Shown in pieces: positions 1-6,908 of a stretch of DNA of 9,812 nt. Numbering within the stretch: position 1 is the first letter of the stretch; every line of letters begins with the position of its first letter. This DNA is from Acidobacteriota bacterium (GTDB taxonomy: Bacteria > Acidobacteriota > Vicinamibacteria > Vicinamibacterales > 2-12-FULL-66-21): assembly GCA_020200195.1 (NCBI GenBank), contig JAIVJE010000011.1, positions 1,535 to 11,346 on the forward strand, read 5' to 3'. A model generated the notes under the pieces. The model saw only the letters and a program-made list of their open reading frames with translations, had not been told where the DNA came from and ran no database searches. The position numbers and the translations under genes were made by a program.

Positions 1-15
1 AATCGAGCAAAGTCC

Positions 16-63
16 GCACGTGCACCGCACCGCACCCTGCACCGTGCACCCTGCACGTGCACC
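16..63. repeat. GC-rich short tandem repeat (GCACCST-like units)
   Basis: Imperfect units built on GCACC follow one another with spacings of 5 to 7 bases: GCACGT, GCACC, GCACC, GCACCCT, GCACCGT, GCACCCT, GCACGT, GCACC. The 11-mer GCACGTGCACC occurs at both ends (16-26 and 53-63), and the palindromes GTGCAC and CACGTG recur, so the transcript could fold. It lies beyond the 3' end of the minus-strand block and holds no recognisable gene. The rest of 1-96 shows nothing else, including no clear T-tract terminator. Function is unknown. Confidence 0.7.
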
Positions 64-96
64 ATTCTCCATGCCTCTGCCGTCCGAACGTGGCAA

Positions 97-1008
97 TTAT
101 CGAAATGCCGGCGGCGGCGGCTCGATGTGAATGATGGCGTCCGCGATTTGCGGGTACTTGTGCATGAGGCCGTCTTTCACGACGTGGGACAGCCGGTGTG
201 CTTCCTGGAGCGTCGTGTCCGCGGCGAACCAGACGTGCAGATCCAGGAAGGTGTGGTCGAGGGAGCCTCGCGATCGGATGCGGTGGCAGCCGAGCACTTC
301 CGGCACGCTCATCACCGCCCGCCGGATGTCCTCTTCGTTCATGACCACGCGGTCCGACAGGATGTGCGACGTGTTGCGCGCGATCTCCAAGCCGGTGCGC
401 GCGATGAACACCGCCACGACCAGGCCGCCGACGGGATCGAGGGCAGGGTACCCGAAACGAACCCCGGCCAGCGATGCGAGCACGGCGCATGATGTCAGCA
501 CGTCGCTTCGGGTGTGCATCGCATCAGCGAGCAGCAGTTCGCTCGTGAGGGTCCGGGCCTTTCTCGCTTCGTAGCGCACGACGAGCAGGTTCACCCCGAG
601 CGTGCCGAGCATGACGGCGAAGCTCACGGCCGTCACCGTTGGAGGTTCACCACCCGCAAAACGCGCGGTCACCGCTCGCAGTACCTCGAGCACCACGAAG
701 AGCAGAAACACGAAGATGCCAGCGGCCGCCAGCGTTTCGTATTTCCGGTGACCGTACGGATGGTCTTCGTCGGGGGGCTTTCGCGACGCGCGGACGCCGA
801 CCAGGCCCATGACGTTGGCCGCCGCGTCAGTGAGGGAGTGAAAGCCGTCTGAGATGATGCTGACGGCGCCGGTGGAGTAGCCAAACAGCAGCTTGGCCCC
901 GGCGACCATCAGGTTGAGGATGAGGACGCGAAGCAGGACGCGCGAAACAGCGCCCGAGCGGTCAGCCAGAGTCGGTCCTAAAACACGCGCGCGTGCGGCA
1001 GCGGCCAC
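97..1008 (-). CDS. Cation diffusion facilitator (CDF) family transporter, probably Zn2+ type
   Basis: This is an inner-membrane metal/proton antiporter of the CDF family. From the GTG start chosen here the protein has 303 residues, normal for the family. The first membrane segment (about residues 24-46) leads into SDGFHSLTD, giving an HxxxD metal pair in the second segment (H57, D61). It is followed by the loop motif HPYGHRKYE (about 83-91) and a second HxxxD pair, HTRSD (H165, D169). A cytoplasmic C-terminal domain with conserved histidines ends the protein. HxxxD in both segments resembles zinc-selective ZnT/CzcD proteins rather than the DxxxD of YiiP, so zinc is inferred. The start is uncertain. 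The frame opens inside lepB, with TTG at 1059 and GTG at 1008; the GTG has an AAGGTG about 10 nt upstream. The next ATG, at 909, would cut the first membrane segment. The gene overlaps the lepB 3' end and is the last gene of that operon. Confidence 0.93.
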   Translation of the reverse strand: MAAAARARVLGPTLADRSGAVSRVLLRVLILNLMVAGAKLLFGYSTGAVSIISDGFHSLTDAAANVMGLVGVRASRKPPDEDHPYGHRKYETLAAAGIFVFLLFVVLEVLRAVTARFAGGEPPTVTAVSFAVMLGTLGVNLLVVRYEARKARTLTSELLLADAMHTRSDVLTSCAVLASLAGVRFGYPALDPVGGLVVAVFIARTGLEIARNTSHILSDRVVMNEEDIRRAVMSVPEVLGCHRIRSRGSLDHTFLDLHVWFAADTTLQEAHRLSHVVKDGLMHKYPQIADAIIHIEPPPPAFR

Positions 1009-1706
1009 CAGCGCAGCTGCACCTTGCCGATGATGTATTTCTTCGGCACGAAGCGCCAATGCCGGCTGTCGGAACTGTTGTTCCGGTGGTCGCCCATCAC
1101 GAAGTAGTAGCCTTCCGGTATCACTTCGGGGCCCCAGTCGTCGTGGCTGCGATACTCGGCGGGCACGTAATCGTCGTTGATCGCCACGTCATTGCGATAG
1201 ACACGCCCATCGACGATCCGGACCTGGTCGCCTTCCGCCGCAATCACGCGCTTCACGAACGATTTGTCCGGGTTCAGCGGGTAGTAGAGCATGACGATAT
1301 CGTCGACGTGCGGGACGCCAATGCGGTACGCGAGCTTGTTGACGATCAACCGGTCCTGATCGGCGAGCGTGGGCGCCATACTCTGGCCTTCGACGCGCGC
1401 CACCTGAAACCCGAACGTGACAATCAGCGTGGCATACACCGCGGCCGACGCCAGCGTCTTCAGCCAGGCGAACACTTCTTCGCCGATACGGTTCAAGACC
1501 CCCGCCCCGTTGAGTGTCACCCTGGTGCTCTGGGACGCGGCAGTCATCCCTCCGGCAAGCGCCGGCACGGGCTCGCCGGCCACGAGCGGCTCCGGCCCCA
1601 CGAGCGGATCGATCGGCGCCGGGGGCTGGAAGGCCTCGGGCAACGTCACCGGCGTGATCGGCGTGGGCGGAGCGGGAGGGGCGTAAGGGTTGTTGTAGTC
1701 GTTCAT
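978..1706 (-). CDS. lepB: Signal peptidase I
   Basis: LepB cleaves signal peptides from Sec- and Tat-exported preproteins at the outer face of the inner membrane, using a Ser/Lys dyad (MEROPS S26). Of 242 residues, about 1-80 form a Pro/Ala-rich cytoplasmic tail. One membrane anchor follows (about 86-103). Next come box B GQSMAPTL with nucleophile Ser109, the KSFVKRVIA region with general base Lys152, and box E GDHRNNSSDSR (205-215). All catalytic boxes are intact. The ATG shares an ATGA overlap with the stop of the upstream response regulator, indicating translational coupling and supporting this start. A later Met at residue 54 would remove most of the proline-rich tail. The single anchor and compact catalytic domain resemble Gram-positive and acidobacterial forms more than the two-anchor E. 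coli enzyme. Confidence 0.96.
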   Translation of the reverse strand: MNDYNNPYAPPAPPTPITPVTLPEAFQPPAPIDPLVGPEPLVAGEPVPALAGGMTAASQSTRVTLNGAGVLNRIGEEVFAWLKTLASAAVYATLIVTFGFQVARVEGQSMAPTLADQDRLIVNKLAYRIGVPHVDDIVMLYYPLNPDKSFVKRVIAAEGDQVRIVDGRVYRNDVAINDDYVPAEYRSHDDWGPEVIPEGYYFVMGDHRNNSSDSRHWRFVPKKYIIGKVQLRWWPLPHARVF

Positions 1707-2488
1707 AGCCTCAGATACTCACGGAGACGTCTGGTCTGCGATCGGCTCACTGGAATCTCGCTGCCTTTGCCGTCCTTCATCTTCAGGATGTAGTTCCGGC
1801 TGAACCAAGGCACGATCTCCTTGATCTTGTTGATGTTGACCAGGTGCGACCGGTGCACCCGCCAGAATACCGCGGGGTCGAGCCCCGCCTGCAACTCGTC
1901 CAGTGTCCGATAGTTAGACGTTCCTGACAAGCTGTTCGTTACAACCGTAATCACATCGTCCTCGACGGAGGCGTAGACCACCTCATCGGTCTGGACCAGA
2001 AGGAACCGGTCACCGACTTTGAGCGCGAGCTGCTCGCGATGGTCCTCGCGTTCGACCAGGCGCTGCAGAAGCCGATCCAGGTCCGCCCCGGCCGCCGGAC
2101 GCGCCGCCGCGCGATCGACGCTGATGCGCCGGCGGACGCGATCGACAGCCGTGCCAAGGCGTTCCGACTCGACCGGCTTGAGCAGGTAATCGACGGCGTT
2201 CACCTCGAACGCTTCGATCGCGTGCTGGTCGTAGGCAGTCACGAACACGAGCTGCGATTCGACGCCAGCCCGAAGCAGCCGTCGCGCGACTTCAAAACCG
2301 GTGATCCCCGGCATCTGCACGTCGAGCAAGACCAGGTCGGGTCCGTGCTCGTCGACGACGCGCAGCGCTTCGACGCCGTTTGCTGCCTGGGCCACCACGT
2401 CGACACCGTCGATCTGGCCGAGCAGGAAGCACAGTTCGTCTCTCGCGAGCTGTTCATCGTCCACGACAACGGTGCGTAGCGGATCCAT
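1703..2488 (-). CDS. LytTR-family response regulator
   Basis: This cytoplasmic DNA-binding regulator has 261 residues. A receiver domain (about 5-120) carries acidic residues D10/D11, phospho-acceptor D56 in LLDVQMPG, T84 in FVTAYD and K104 in YLLKPV. A linker of about 30 residues leads to a LytTR DNA-binding domain (about 150-259) with FWRVHRSHLVNI and YILKMKDG. The architecture is that of LytR/AlgR/YpdB-type regulators. It starts 7 nt after the stop of the sensor kinase gene, its probable cognate partner. It ends in an ATGA overlap with lepB. No strong Shine-Dalgarno precedes its ATG, so coupling to the kinase is likely. Target genes are unknown; LytTR proteins typically bind paired direct repeats, and none was obvious in 3819-3902. 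Confidence 0.96.
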   Translation of the reverse strand: MDPLRTVVVDDEQLARDELCFLLGQIDGVDVVAQAANGVEALRVVDEHGPDLVLLDVQMPGITGFEVARRLLRAGVESQLVFVTAYDQHAIEAFEVNAVDYLLKPVESERLGTAVDRVRRRISVDRAAARPAAGADLDRLLQRLVEREDHREQLALKVGDRFLLVQTDEVVYASVEDDVITVVTNSLSGTSNYRTLDELQAGLDPAVFWRVHRSHLVNINKIKEIVPWFSRNYILKMKDGKGSEIPVSRSQTRRLREYLRL

Positions 2489-2495
2489 CCGTCTG

Positions 2496-3818
2496 CTAAG
2501 CGGTGATTCGTGCCGGAACCGTCAGCTCCGGTATCACCACGCGCGCGCACGTGCCTTCCCCCGGCACGCTGTCGAGCTGCAGTTGATAGTTGGCACCGTA
2601 GATCACCCGCAGCCGCTCGTTGACGTTGCGCAGCCCGATGCCCCCCGACGGCGGGCGTTCGGCCGGCACGCTGCTCAGACCGACACCGTTGTCGATCACA
2701 TCGATGATCGCGTGCCCGCGCTGGCGCACGCTGCGGATCGTGAGCCGGCCCTCGCCGATTTTCGGTGAGAGACCGTGTTTGAGCGAGTTCTCCACGAGTG
2801 GCTGTAGCAGCATGCTGGGAACCACGATATCCAGCGTGTCGGGAGCGATGGCCTTCTCGACCCGTAGCTTCGGACCGAACCGGATGCATTCGATATCGAG
2901 GTACTCGTCGATCGCTTCGAGCTCCTCGCGCAGCGTGACGAAATGCTCCTGACTTCGCAGCAGCCGGCGAAGCAGCCCCGAGAGCTTCACGATCAAGGTA
3001 CGAGCGGTCTCCGGCTTCGATCGGATCAGCGAAGAGATCGAGGTCAGCGTGTTGAACAGGAAATGCGGGTTGATCTGGCTGGCCAGCGCATCGACCCGGG
3101 CGGCCATCAGCAGTTTTTCCTGTTCCTGCAGGCGATGCTCGATCCGCGCGCTGTTCCAGATCTTGATGGGCACGGCCACGCACAGGACGGTCGCCAGGAT
3201 GACCAGTACGCTCAGCCAGACCGTCGGCGGCGACAGATAAAAAAGCCGCGCGCCACCGAAACGATGCCCGAGAGTCTGTCGAATGATCTCGAGGCCGATC
3301 GGGGCGGCGACGAGGATGACCACCCAATCGATCTGGAAACGTCGGACCAGCCGCCAGACGTTGCGGTGCAGGTCGGTGAAGAAGAGCGGGGAGAAGTGCC
3401 AGATCGCTTCCTTCGGGCAGAGCTCGCGAAGCCCGCCCCCGGCGAAGCCGCAGCCGACGGCGAATGGCAGCGCGATCCACTCGCCGGCGATGAGCGCCGG
3501 GATGCCCACCATCGAGCCGACGATTGCACCGGCGTAAGGCCCGGCCAGCAGACCGGCAAGGAAGGCACCCGCGAGCGTCAGATCCGCGGGGTTGAAATTC
3601 ATCAGGAGGCGCACGCCGACCCCTGCGGTCAGCGGCACGCCCAGGCTGGCGGCGAAAATCAGCCGCTCGGGCCAGTCGCGTTTCTCGGTCAGCAGGATGC
3701 GCCGGAACCAGGGGAAGCGCACGAGCATGGTCGAGAGCACCGCGGCGATGGCCACTTGCACCACCAGCGTCGTCAGCAGGAACTGTTCTGCTGAGAGCTG
3801 CTTCGCTTCATGCGGCAT
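2496..3818 (-). CDS. LytS-type sensor histidine kinase (5TM-LYT plus His_kinase/HATPase)
   Basis: This is a 440-residue membrane sensor kinase. The N-terminal half (about 10-225) holds several hydrophobic segments. One stretch, about 78-130 (LTLAGAFLAGLLAGPYAG, then GEWIALPFAVGCGFAGGG), resembles the 5TM-5TMR_LYT sensor module of LytS and YpdA. A short helical linker (225-245) precedes the His_kinase domain, with phospho-acceptor His252 in SQINPHFLFNTL. The ATPase follows, with N-box ENSLKHGL (343-350), G1 box DNGVG (376-380) and GGIGLRNVNERL (392-403). No GAF domain lies between the sensor and kinase parts, unlike LytS of Bacillus or Staphylococcus. It is first in the minus-strand operon and should phosphorylate the regulator encoded 7 nt downstream. 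In known relatives the signal is membrane-potential change or an extracellular small molecule such as pyruvate; the ligand here cannot be read from sequence. Confidence 0.95.
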   Translation of the reverse strand: MPHEAKQLSAEQFLLTTLVVQVAIAAVLSTMLVRFPWFRRILLTEKRDWPERLIFAASLGVPLTAGVGVRLLMNFNPADLTLAGAFLAGLLAGPYAGAIVGSMVGIPALIAGEWIALPFAVGCGFAGGGLRELCPKEAIWHFSPLFFTDLHRNVWRLVRRFQIDWVVILVAAPIGLEIIRQTLGHRFGGARLFYLSPPTVWLSVLVILATVLCVAVPIKIWNSARIEHRLQEQEKLLMAARVDALASQINPHFLFNTLTSISSLIRSKPETARTLIVKLSGLLRRLLRSQEHFVTLREELEAIDEYLDIECIRFGPKLRVEKAIAPDTLDIVVPSMLLQPLVENSLKHGLSPKIGEGRLTIRSVRQRGHAIIDVIDNGVGLSSVPAERPPSGGIGLRNVNERLRVIYGANYQLQLDSVPGEGTCARVVIPELTVPARITA

Positions 3819-3825
3819 GGGAATG

Positions 3826-3838
3826 CCCCTAAATTATA
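3826..3838 (-). promoter_or_regulatory. Candidate -10 box and ribosome binding site before the sensor kinase operon
   Basis: On the minus strand a perfect TATAAT occupies 3838-3833, and AGGGG (3830-3826) sits 7 nt from the kinase ATG. The two conflict: a start about 7 nt past the -10 box would fall near 3826, inside or beyond the AGGGG. No good -35 hexamer is seen 17 nt upstream. Either the -10 is fortuitous and transcription starts further upstream, or the message has an almost absent leader. Confidence 0.4.
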
Positions 3839-3890
3839 GCATCTGCGACCCTTCTCCCTTTTCGCTTGTTCGCGGGGGCGTGACACTTGA

Positions 3891-3896
3891 TATGAT
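3891..3896 (+). promoter_or_regulatory. Candidate -10 box for nuoI (possibly leaderless transcript)
   Basis: TATGAT ends 6 nt before the nuoI ATG at 3903, so initiation at the usual distance would place the first transcribed base at about the A of that ATG. No Shine-Dalgarno is present; the preceding bases are ATCCCTCC. A weak TTGTTC at 3866-3871 would be the -35 element with a long 19-nt spacer. The leaderless reading is inference. Confidence 0.35.
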
Positions 3897-3902
3897 CCCT
3901 CC

Positions 3903-4346
3903 ATGATTCGTCCGTTCCTCATCGGCTTTGCGACGACGTTCAAGCACATTTTCAAACGACCGATCACCATCAACTATCCAGAACAGAAGGTGCCGGTCTT
4001 CCCGAAATACCGTGGGAAACAGGTGCTGATGCGCGACGAGAACGGGCTCGAGAAGTGCGTGGCCTGCGGTCTCTGCGCGGTCGCCTGCCCGGCCGATGCG
4101 ATCTACCTCGAACCTGCGGAGAACGACGGGTCCGTTCAGGCCGGTCCGCGGTACGCCAAGGTCTACCAGATACACAAAACGCGCTGCATTTTCTGTGGGT
4201 ACTGTGAGGAAGCCTGCCCGGTGTCCGCGATCTTCATGGGCAAGGACTACGAGCTCGCGGTCTACAGCAACAAGGACTTCATCTGGGACAAGCAGGATCT
4301 CCTGGTGCCGGCGGGAGCGCCGCCAGCGGGCGATTCGGCGCGTTAG
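3903..4346 (+). CDS. nuoI: NADH-quinone oxidoreductase subunit I (2x[4Fe-4S] ferredoxin-like)
   Basis: This is the peripheral-arm subunit of respiratory complex I (NuoI/TYKY) that carries clusters N6a and N6b, passing electrons towards the quinone site. The 147-residue protein has two typical motifs: CVACGLCAVACPADAI with Cys52, 55, 58 and 62, and CIFCGYCEEACPVSAI with Cys95, 98, 101 and 105. The N-terminal amphipathic stretch and the NYPEQKVPVFPKYRG segment are characteristic of NuoI and separate it from ordinary bacterial ferredoxins. The downstream tail (LAVYSNKDFIWDKQDLL) also fits the family. The oddity is context: no other nuo gene lies in the window, whereas nuoI usually sits between nuoH and nuoJ. 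It is first in a plus-strand block diverging from the LytS-type kinase. The downstream phosphoesterase coding homology begins at or within its 3' end. Confidence 0.92.
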   Translation: MIRPFLIGFATTFKHIFKRPITINYPEQKVPVFPKYRGKQVLMRDENGLEKCVACGLCAVACPADAIYLEPAENDGSVQAGPRYAKVYQIHKTRCIFCGYCEEACPVSAIFMGKDYELAVYSNKDFIWDKQDLLVPAGAPPAGDSAR

Positions 4347-4384
4347 GCGACCTGCACGGTAATTTCGAGCGCGCCCGCCGCATT
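4328..4384 (+). other. Metallophosphoesterase N-terminal coding homology lacking an ordinary start codon
   Basis: In frame with the phosphoesterase, the bases read GRFGALGDLHGN and then FERARRIV. This matches the first beta strand and the first metal-binding motif (GDxHG) of calcineurin-like phosphoesterases, placed about 25 residues before the second motif, as expected. The frame is open back to 4208, where it is preceded by a TGA. It contains no ATG, GTG or TTG before the GTG at 4385; CTG codons at 4214 and 4283 are the only near-starts. The 5' part overlaps the end of nuoI in another frame. Causes could be a non-canonical start, a sequence error, or decay. Confidence 0.6.
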
Positions 4385-4987
4385 GTGCGGCAGCATCCCG
4401 ACGTGCCGTTCTGGCTGTGCGTGGGCGATCTGGCGGACGCTGACGGCCGCTACGAGGCCGTCGATACGCCGCTGTACTGGATCAAAGGGAACAACGAGAA
4501 TTTCGACACGATCGCGGCCGGCGCGTTGCCGGCAGGGTTGCATTACGTGCCGAACGCGCAGGAGATCGACGTGGGGGAGATCCGCGTCGCTGGGCTGGGC
4601 GGAACGCTCGCCCCGACCTGGTACGAGACTCCGGCCGCCGACCTCCCGCATCCGCGGAAGGGAACGGTGCGCGCGACGGAGCTCGCGGACAAGCGCCGCC
4701 ATTTCGTACGTGAGGAAGTCGATGCCTGCAAGCGGATGCGTGGCATCGATGTCTTTCTGACGCACGAGGCCGCGCGGCCGTACCGCGCAGGCCGAGGCAA
4801 TGACGCAGGGAAGACGCCGATCAACGAGGTGCTCGTATCCATGCAGCCGCGACTGCATCTGTTCGGGCACCATCACCGGTTCACCGAGCAGGAGCGGGAA
4901 GGCGTTCGATCCATAGGTCTCGACCTGGTGTCCGAGTCGTACCTGCTCATCGACGCGCCAACATTGGAGTACCATCTAATGTCGTAG
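4385..4987 (+). CDS. Metallophosphoesterase (calcineurin-like), start unresolved
   Basis: This is a calcineurin-like phosphoesterase that should hydrolyse a phosphate mono- or diester with two metal ions; the substrate is unknown. From the first conventional start (GTG) it has 200 residues. It shows VGDLAD (13-18), KGNNEN (34-39) in the place of the usual GNHE, LTHE (125-128) and the C-terminal GHHHRF (161-166). The first motif, GDLHGN, lies in frame just upstream of this start (4346-4363), so an enzyme beginning here would lack a metal-binding loop. The functional protein therefore probably begins near 4328. The gene follows nuoI closely and ends 7 to 25 nt before the homocysteine methyltransferase gene, so the three are probably co-transcribed. 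Asn in place of His in GNNE is a second departure from consensus; some relatives tolerate it. It could be a decaying gene, but the rest of the frame is intact. Confidence 0.8.
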   Translation: MRQHPDVPFWLCVGDLADADGRYEAVDTPLYWIKGNNENFDTIAAGALPAGLHYVPNAQEIDVGEIRVAGLGGTLAPTWYETPAADLPHPRKGTVRATELADKRRHFVREEVDACKRMRGIDVFLTHEAARPYRAGRGNDAGKTPINEVLVSMQPRLHLFGHHHRFTEQEREGVRSIGLDLVSESYLLIDAPTLEYHLMS

Positions 4988-5012
4988 GCCGGCCGTGGAG
5001 CCGGTGCCATGT

Positions 5013-6869
5013 ATGCCGCGAATCTCTTTCCTCGACGATCTGGAACGCCGTGTCCTCGTGTGCGATGGCGCCATGGGCACGATGCTGTATGCCAAGGGGA
5101 TTTTCCTTAACCGGTCGTTCGATGAGCTGAATCTGACGGAGCCAGACCTGGTGGCGGAAGTGCATCAGGCGTACGTACGCGCCGGCGCCGACGTCATCGA
5201 AACCAACACGTTCGGCGCCAACCGAGTCAAGCTCGGCGCGTTCGGGCTGGCGGAGCGCGCACACGCCATCAACACGCAGGGTGCGCGCATCGCGAGGCAC
5301 GCTGCGCGCGAGAACGCATGGGTGGCCGGCGCGATCGGACCGCTCGGCATCCGCGTCGAGCCCTGGGGCAAGACGGGTCTGGACGAAGCGGAGGATCATT
5401 TCCGTGAGCAGGCCCGCGCGCTGGTCGAAGGGGGCGTCGACCTGCTCATCCTCGAGACCTTTCGCGACGTCAACGAAATCGGCGCGGCCATCCGCGCGGT
5501 ACGCAGTGTCTGCGATCTGCCGATCGTCGCGCAGGTGACGACCGAGGAGGACGGGAACAGCCTCGACGGGGTGTCGCCGGAGGCGTTCGTGCCTGCGCTC
5601 GAGCAGAACGGCGCGCACGTCATCGGGCTCAACTGCAGCGTGGGTCCGGCCGCCATGCTCGATACGATCGAGCGGATGTCCGCGTCCGCATCGGTACGGC
5701 TGTCCGCCCAGCCGAACGCGGGACGGCCCCGCGAGATCGAAGGGCGCAACATTTACCTCTGTTCGCCCGAGTACATGGCGTCCTACGCGCGCCGCTTCAT
5801 CAGCAACGGTGTACGGCTGGTCGGCGGATGCTGCGGGACGACGCCCGAACACGTGCGGCACATCAAGGTAGCGGTGCGGGCACTCGCGCCGACCGCGACC
5901 AGGGCGGTGGCGGGCGCGACGACCTCGGCGGCTACCGTCAGCCGGACCGAACCTTCCGTGCCGCCGGTTCCGCGTCCCGAGAAATCGCGGATGGCCAACA
6001 GCCTCGCGCGCGGCACATTCGTCGTCAGCGTCGAGCTTGTGCCGCCACGAGGCTTCCGGGCGGAGGGTATGGTCGAGCAGGCGCGGCGGCTGCGCTTGCA
6101 CGGTGTGGATCTCATCAACATCCCGGATGGGCCGCGAGCGTCGGCGCGCATGAGCGCGCTCGCTGCCGCGATGCTGGTCCAGCAGCAGGCCGGTATCGAA
6201 ACCATTCTGCATTACGCCTGTCGGGACCGAAACCTGCTGGGGATGCAGTCGGACCTCCTGGGCGCCCATGCGATGGGCGTGCGCAACCTGCTCATCGTGA
6301 CGGGCGATCCGCCGACACTCGGAGACTACGCCGACGCCACCGCCGTATTCGACGTCGACTCAATCGGCCTCACGAACGTCGTGGCGAGGTTGAACCGCGG
6401 TCTCGACATCGGCGAGCAGGCGCTCGGCCAGCCGACGGCGTTCCACATCGGCGTCGCCGCGAATCCGTCCGCGCTGAATCTCGACGAGGAGATCCGGCGG
6501 TTCCAGTTCAAGGTGGAGGCCGGCGCGGAGTTCGCCGTCACGCAGCCGGTGTTCGACGTGCCGGAGTTCGAGCTGTTCCTGAAGCGGATTTCCGGGGCGC
6601 GCATCCCGATCCTCGCCGGGATTACGCCGCTCGAGAGCCTGCGGCACACAGAGTTCATGGCCAATGAAGTGCCGGGCGTGCGTGTGCCGGCGGCGATCGT
6701 CGATCGGATGCGTCGCGCGGAGGAGTCCGGGCGCGCCGCGGCAGAAGGTACTGCGATCGCACGAGAGATCGCCGCTGAGATTCGCCCCCTCGTCCAGGGT
6801 ATTCAGATTTCGACCGCCGCCGGCGCGTCCGAAGCGGCGCTCGGCGTGATCGAAGCGGTCGTCGCGTAG
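5013..6869 (+). CDS. Bifunctional homocysteine S-methyltransferase / methylenetetrahydrofolate reductase
   Basis: This two-domain enzyme of one-carbon metabolism matches the architecture of Bacillus YitJ. The N-terminal domain (about 5-290) is a homocysteine S-methyltransferase with DGAMGTMLY near the start and the zinc ligands GLNCS (Cys208) and GGCCGTTP (Cys273, Cys274). An Ala/Thr/Pro-rich linker (about 293-325) joins a MetF-type TIM barrel (about 335-600). That barrel has SVELVPP (Glu341, equivalent to the catalytic Glu of MetF), CRDRN, VTGDPP and TQPVF. It would reduce methylene-THF to methyl-THF and methylate homocysteine to methionine, although direct methyl transfer between the two domains is not established. 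The chosen ATG gives 618 residues, close to YitJ. GTG at 4995 would add six residues, but GGAG at 4997-5000 better serves the ATG. It follows the phosphoesterase without a promoter-sized gap. Confidence 0.94.
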   Translation: MPRISFLDDLERRVLVCDGAMGTMLYAKGIFLNRSFDELNLTEPDLVAEVHQAYVRAGADVIETNTFGANRVKLGAFGLAERAHAINTQGARIARHAARENAWVAGAIGPLGIRVEPWGKTGLDEAEDHFREQARALVEGGVDLLILETFRDVNEIGAAIRAVRSVCDLPIVAQVTTEEDGNSLDGVSPEAFVPALEQNGAHVIGLNCSVGPAAMLDTIERMSASASVRLSAQPNAGRPREIEGRNIYLCSPEYMASYARRFISNGVRLVGGCCGTTPEHVRHIKVAVRALAPTATRAVAGATTSAATVSRTEPSVPPVPRPEKSRMANSLARGTFVVSVELVPPRGFRAEGMVEQARRLRLHGVDLINIPDGPRASARMSALAAAMLVQQQAGIETILHYACRDRNLLGMQSDLLGAHAMGVRNLLIVTGDPPTLGDYADATAVFDVDSIGLTNVVARLNRGLDIGEQALGQPTAFHIGVAANPSALNLDEEIRRFQFKVEAGAEFAVTQPVFDVPEFELFLKRISGARIPILAGITPLESLRHTEFMANEVPGVRVPAAIVDRMRRAEESGRAAAEGTAIAREIAAEIRPLVQGIQISTAAGASEAALGVIEAVVA

Positions 6870-6874
6870 CTCTA

Positions 6875-6889
6875 GTCAGCTCGGCTGAC
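6875..6889 (+). terminator. Possible weak terminator hairpin after the bifunctional gene
   Basis: GTCAGC, loop TCG, GCTGAC form a perfect 6-bp stem 5 nt after the stop codon. No T-tract follows, so intrinsic termination would be weak. It may instead mark a 3' end protected by the hairpin. Confidence 0.35.
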
Positions 6890-6908
6890 CGCCCATCGTC
6901 CCTTCTGC

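Noticed and set aside
2239..3480. Minus-strand open frame of 413 codons overlapping the kinase and regulator
   Set aside because: It is an alternative frame of two intact signalling genes and its Arg/Ala/Pro-rich translation shows no motif.
3892..3906. Four-codon upstream frame (MIPP) overlapping the nuoI start by ATGA
   Set aside because: Its ATG lies inside the candidate -10 hexamer, so it may not be transcribed, and so short a frame can arise by chance.
4338..4350. Programmed -1 frameshift fusing NuoI to the phosphoesterase
   Set aside because: The phosphoesterase frame is -1 relative to nuoI and passes the TAG, but the bases before the stop (GCG CGT TAG) do not form a slippery heptamer and no downstream stimulatory structure is evident. 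A fused complex I subunit would also be unusual.
4947..6269. Long minus-strand open frame opposite the bifunctional methionine gene (440 codons)
   Set aside because: Its translation is rich in Arg, His, Asp and Gly with no domain signature, typical of the antisense frame of a GC-rich gene. The plus-strand gene has complete catalytic motifs.
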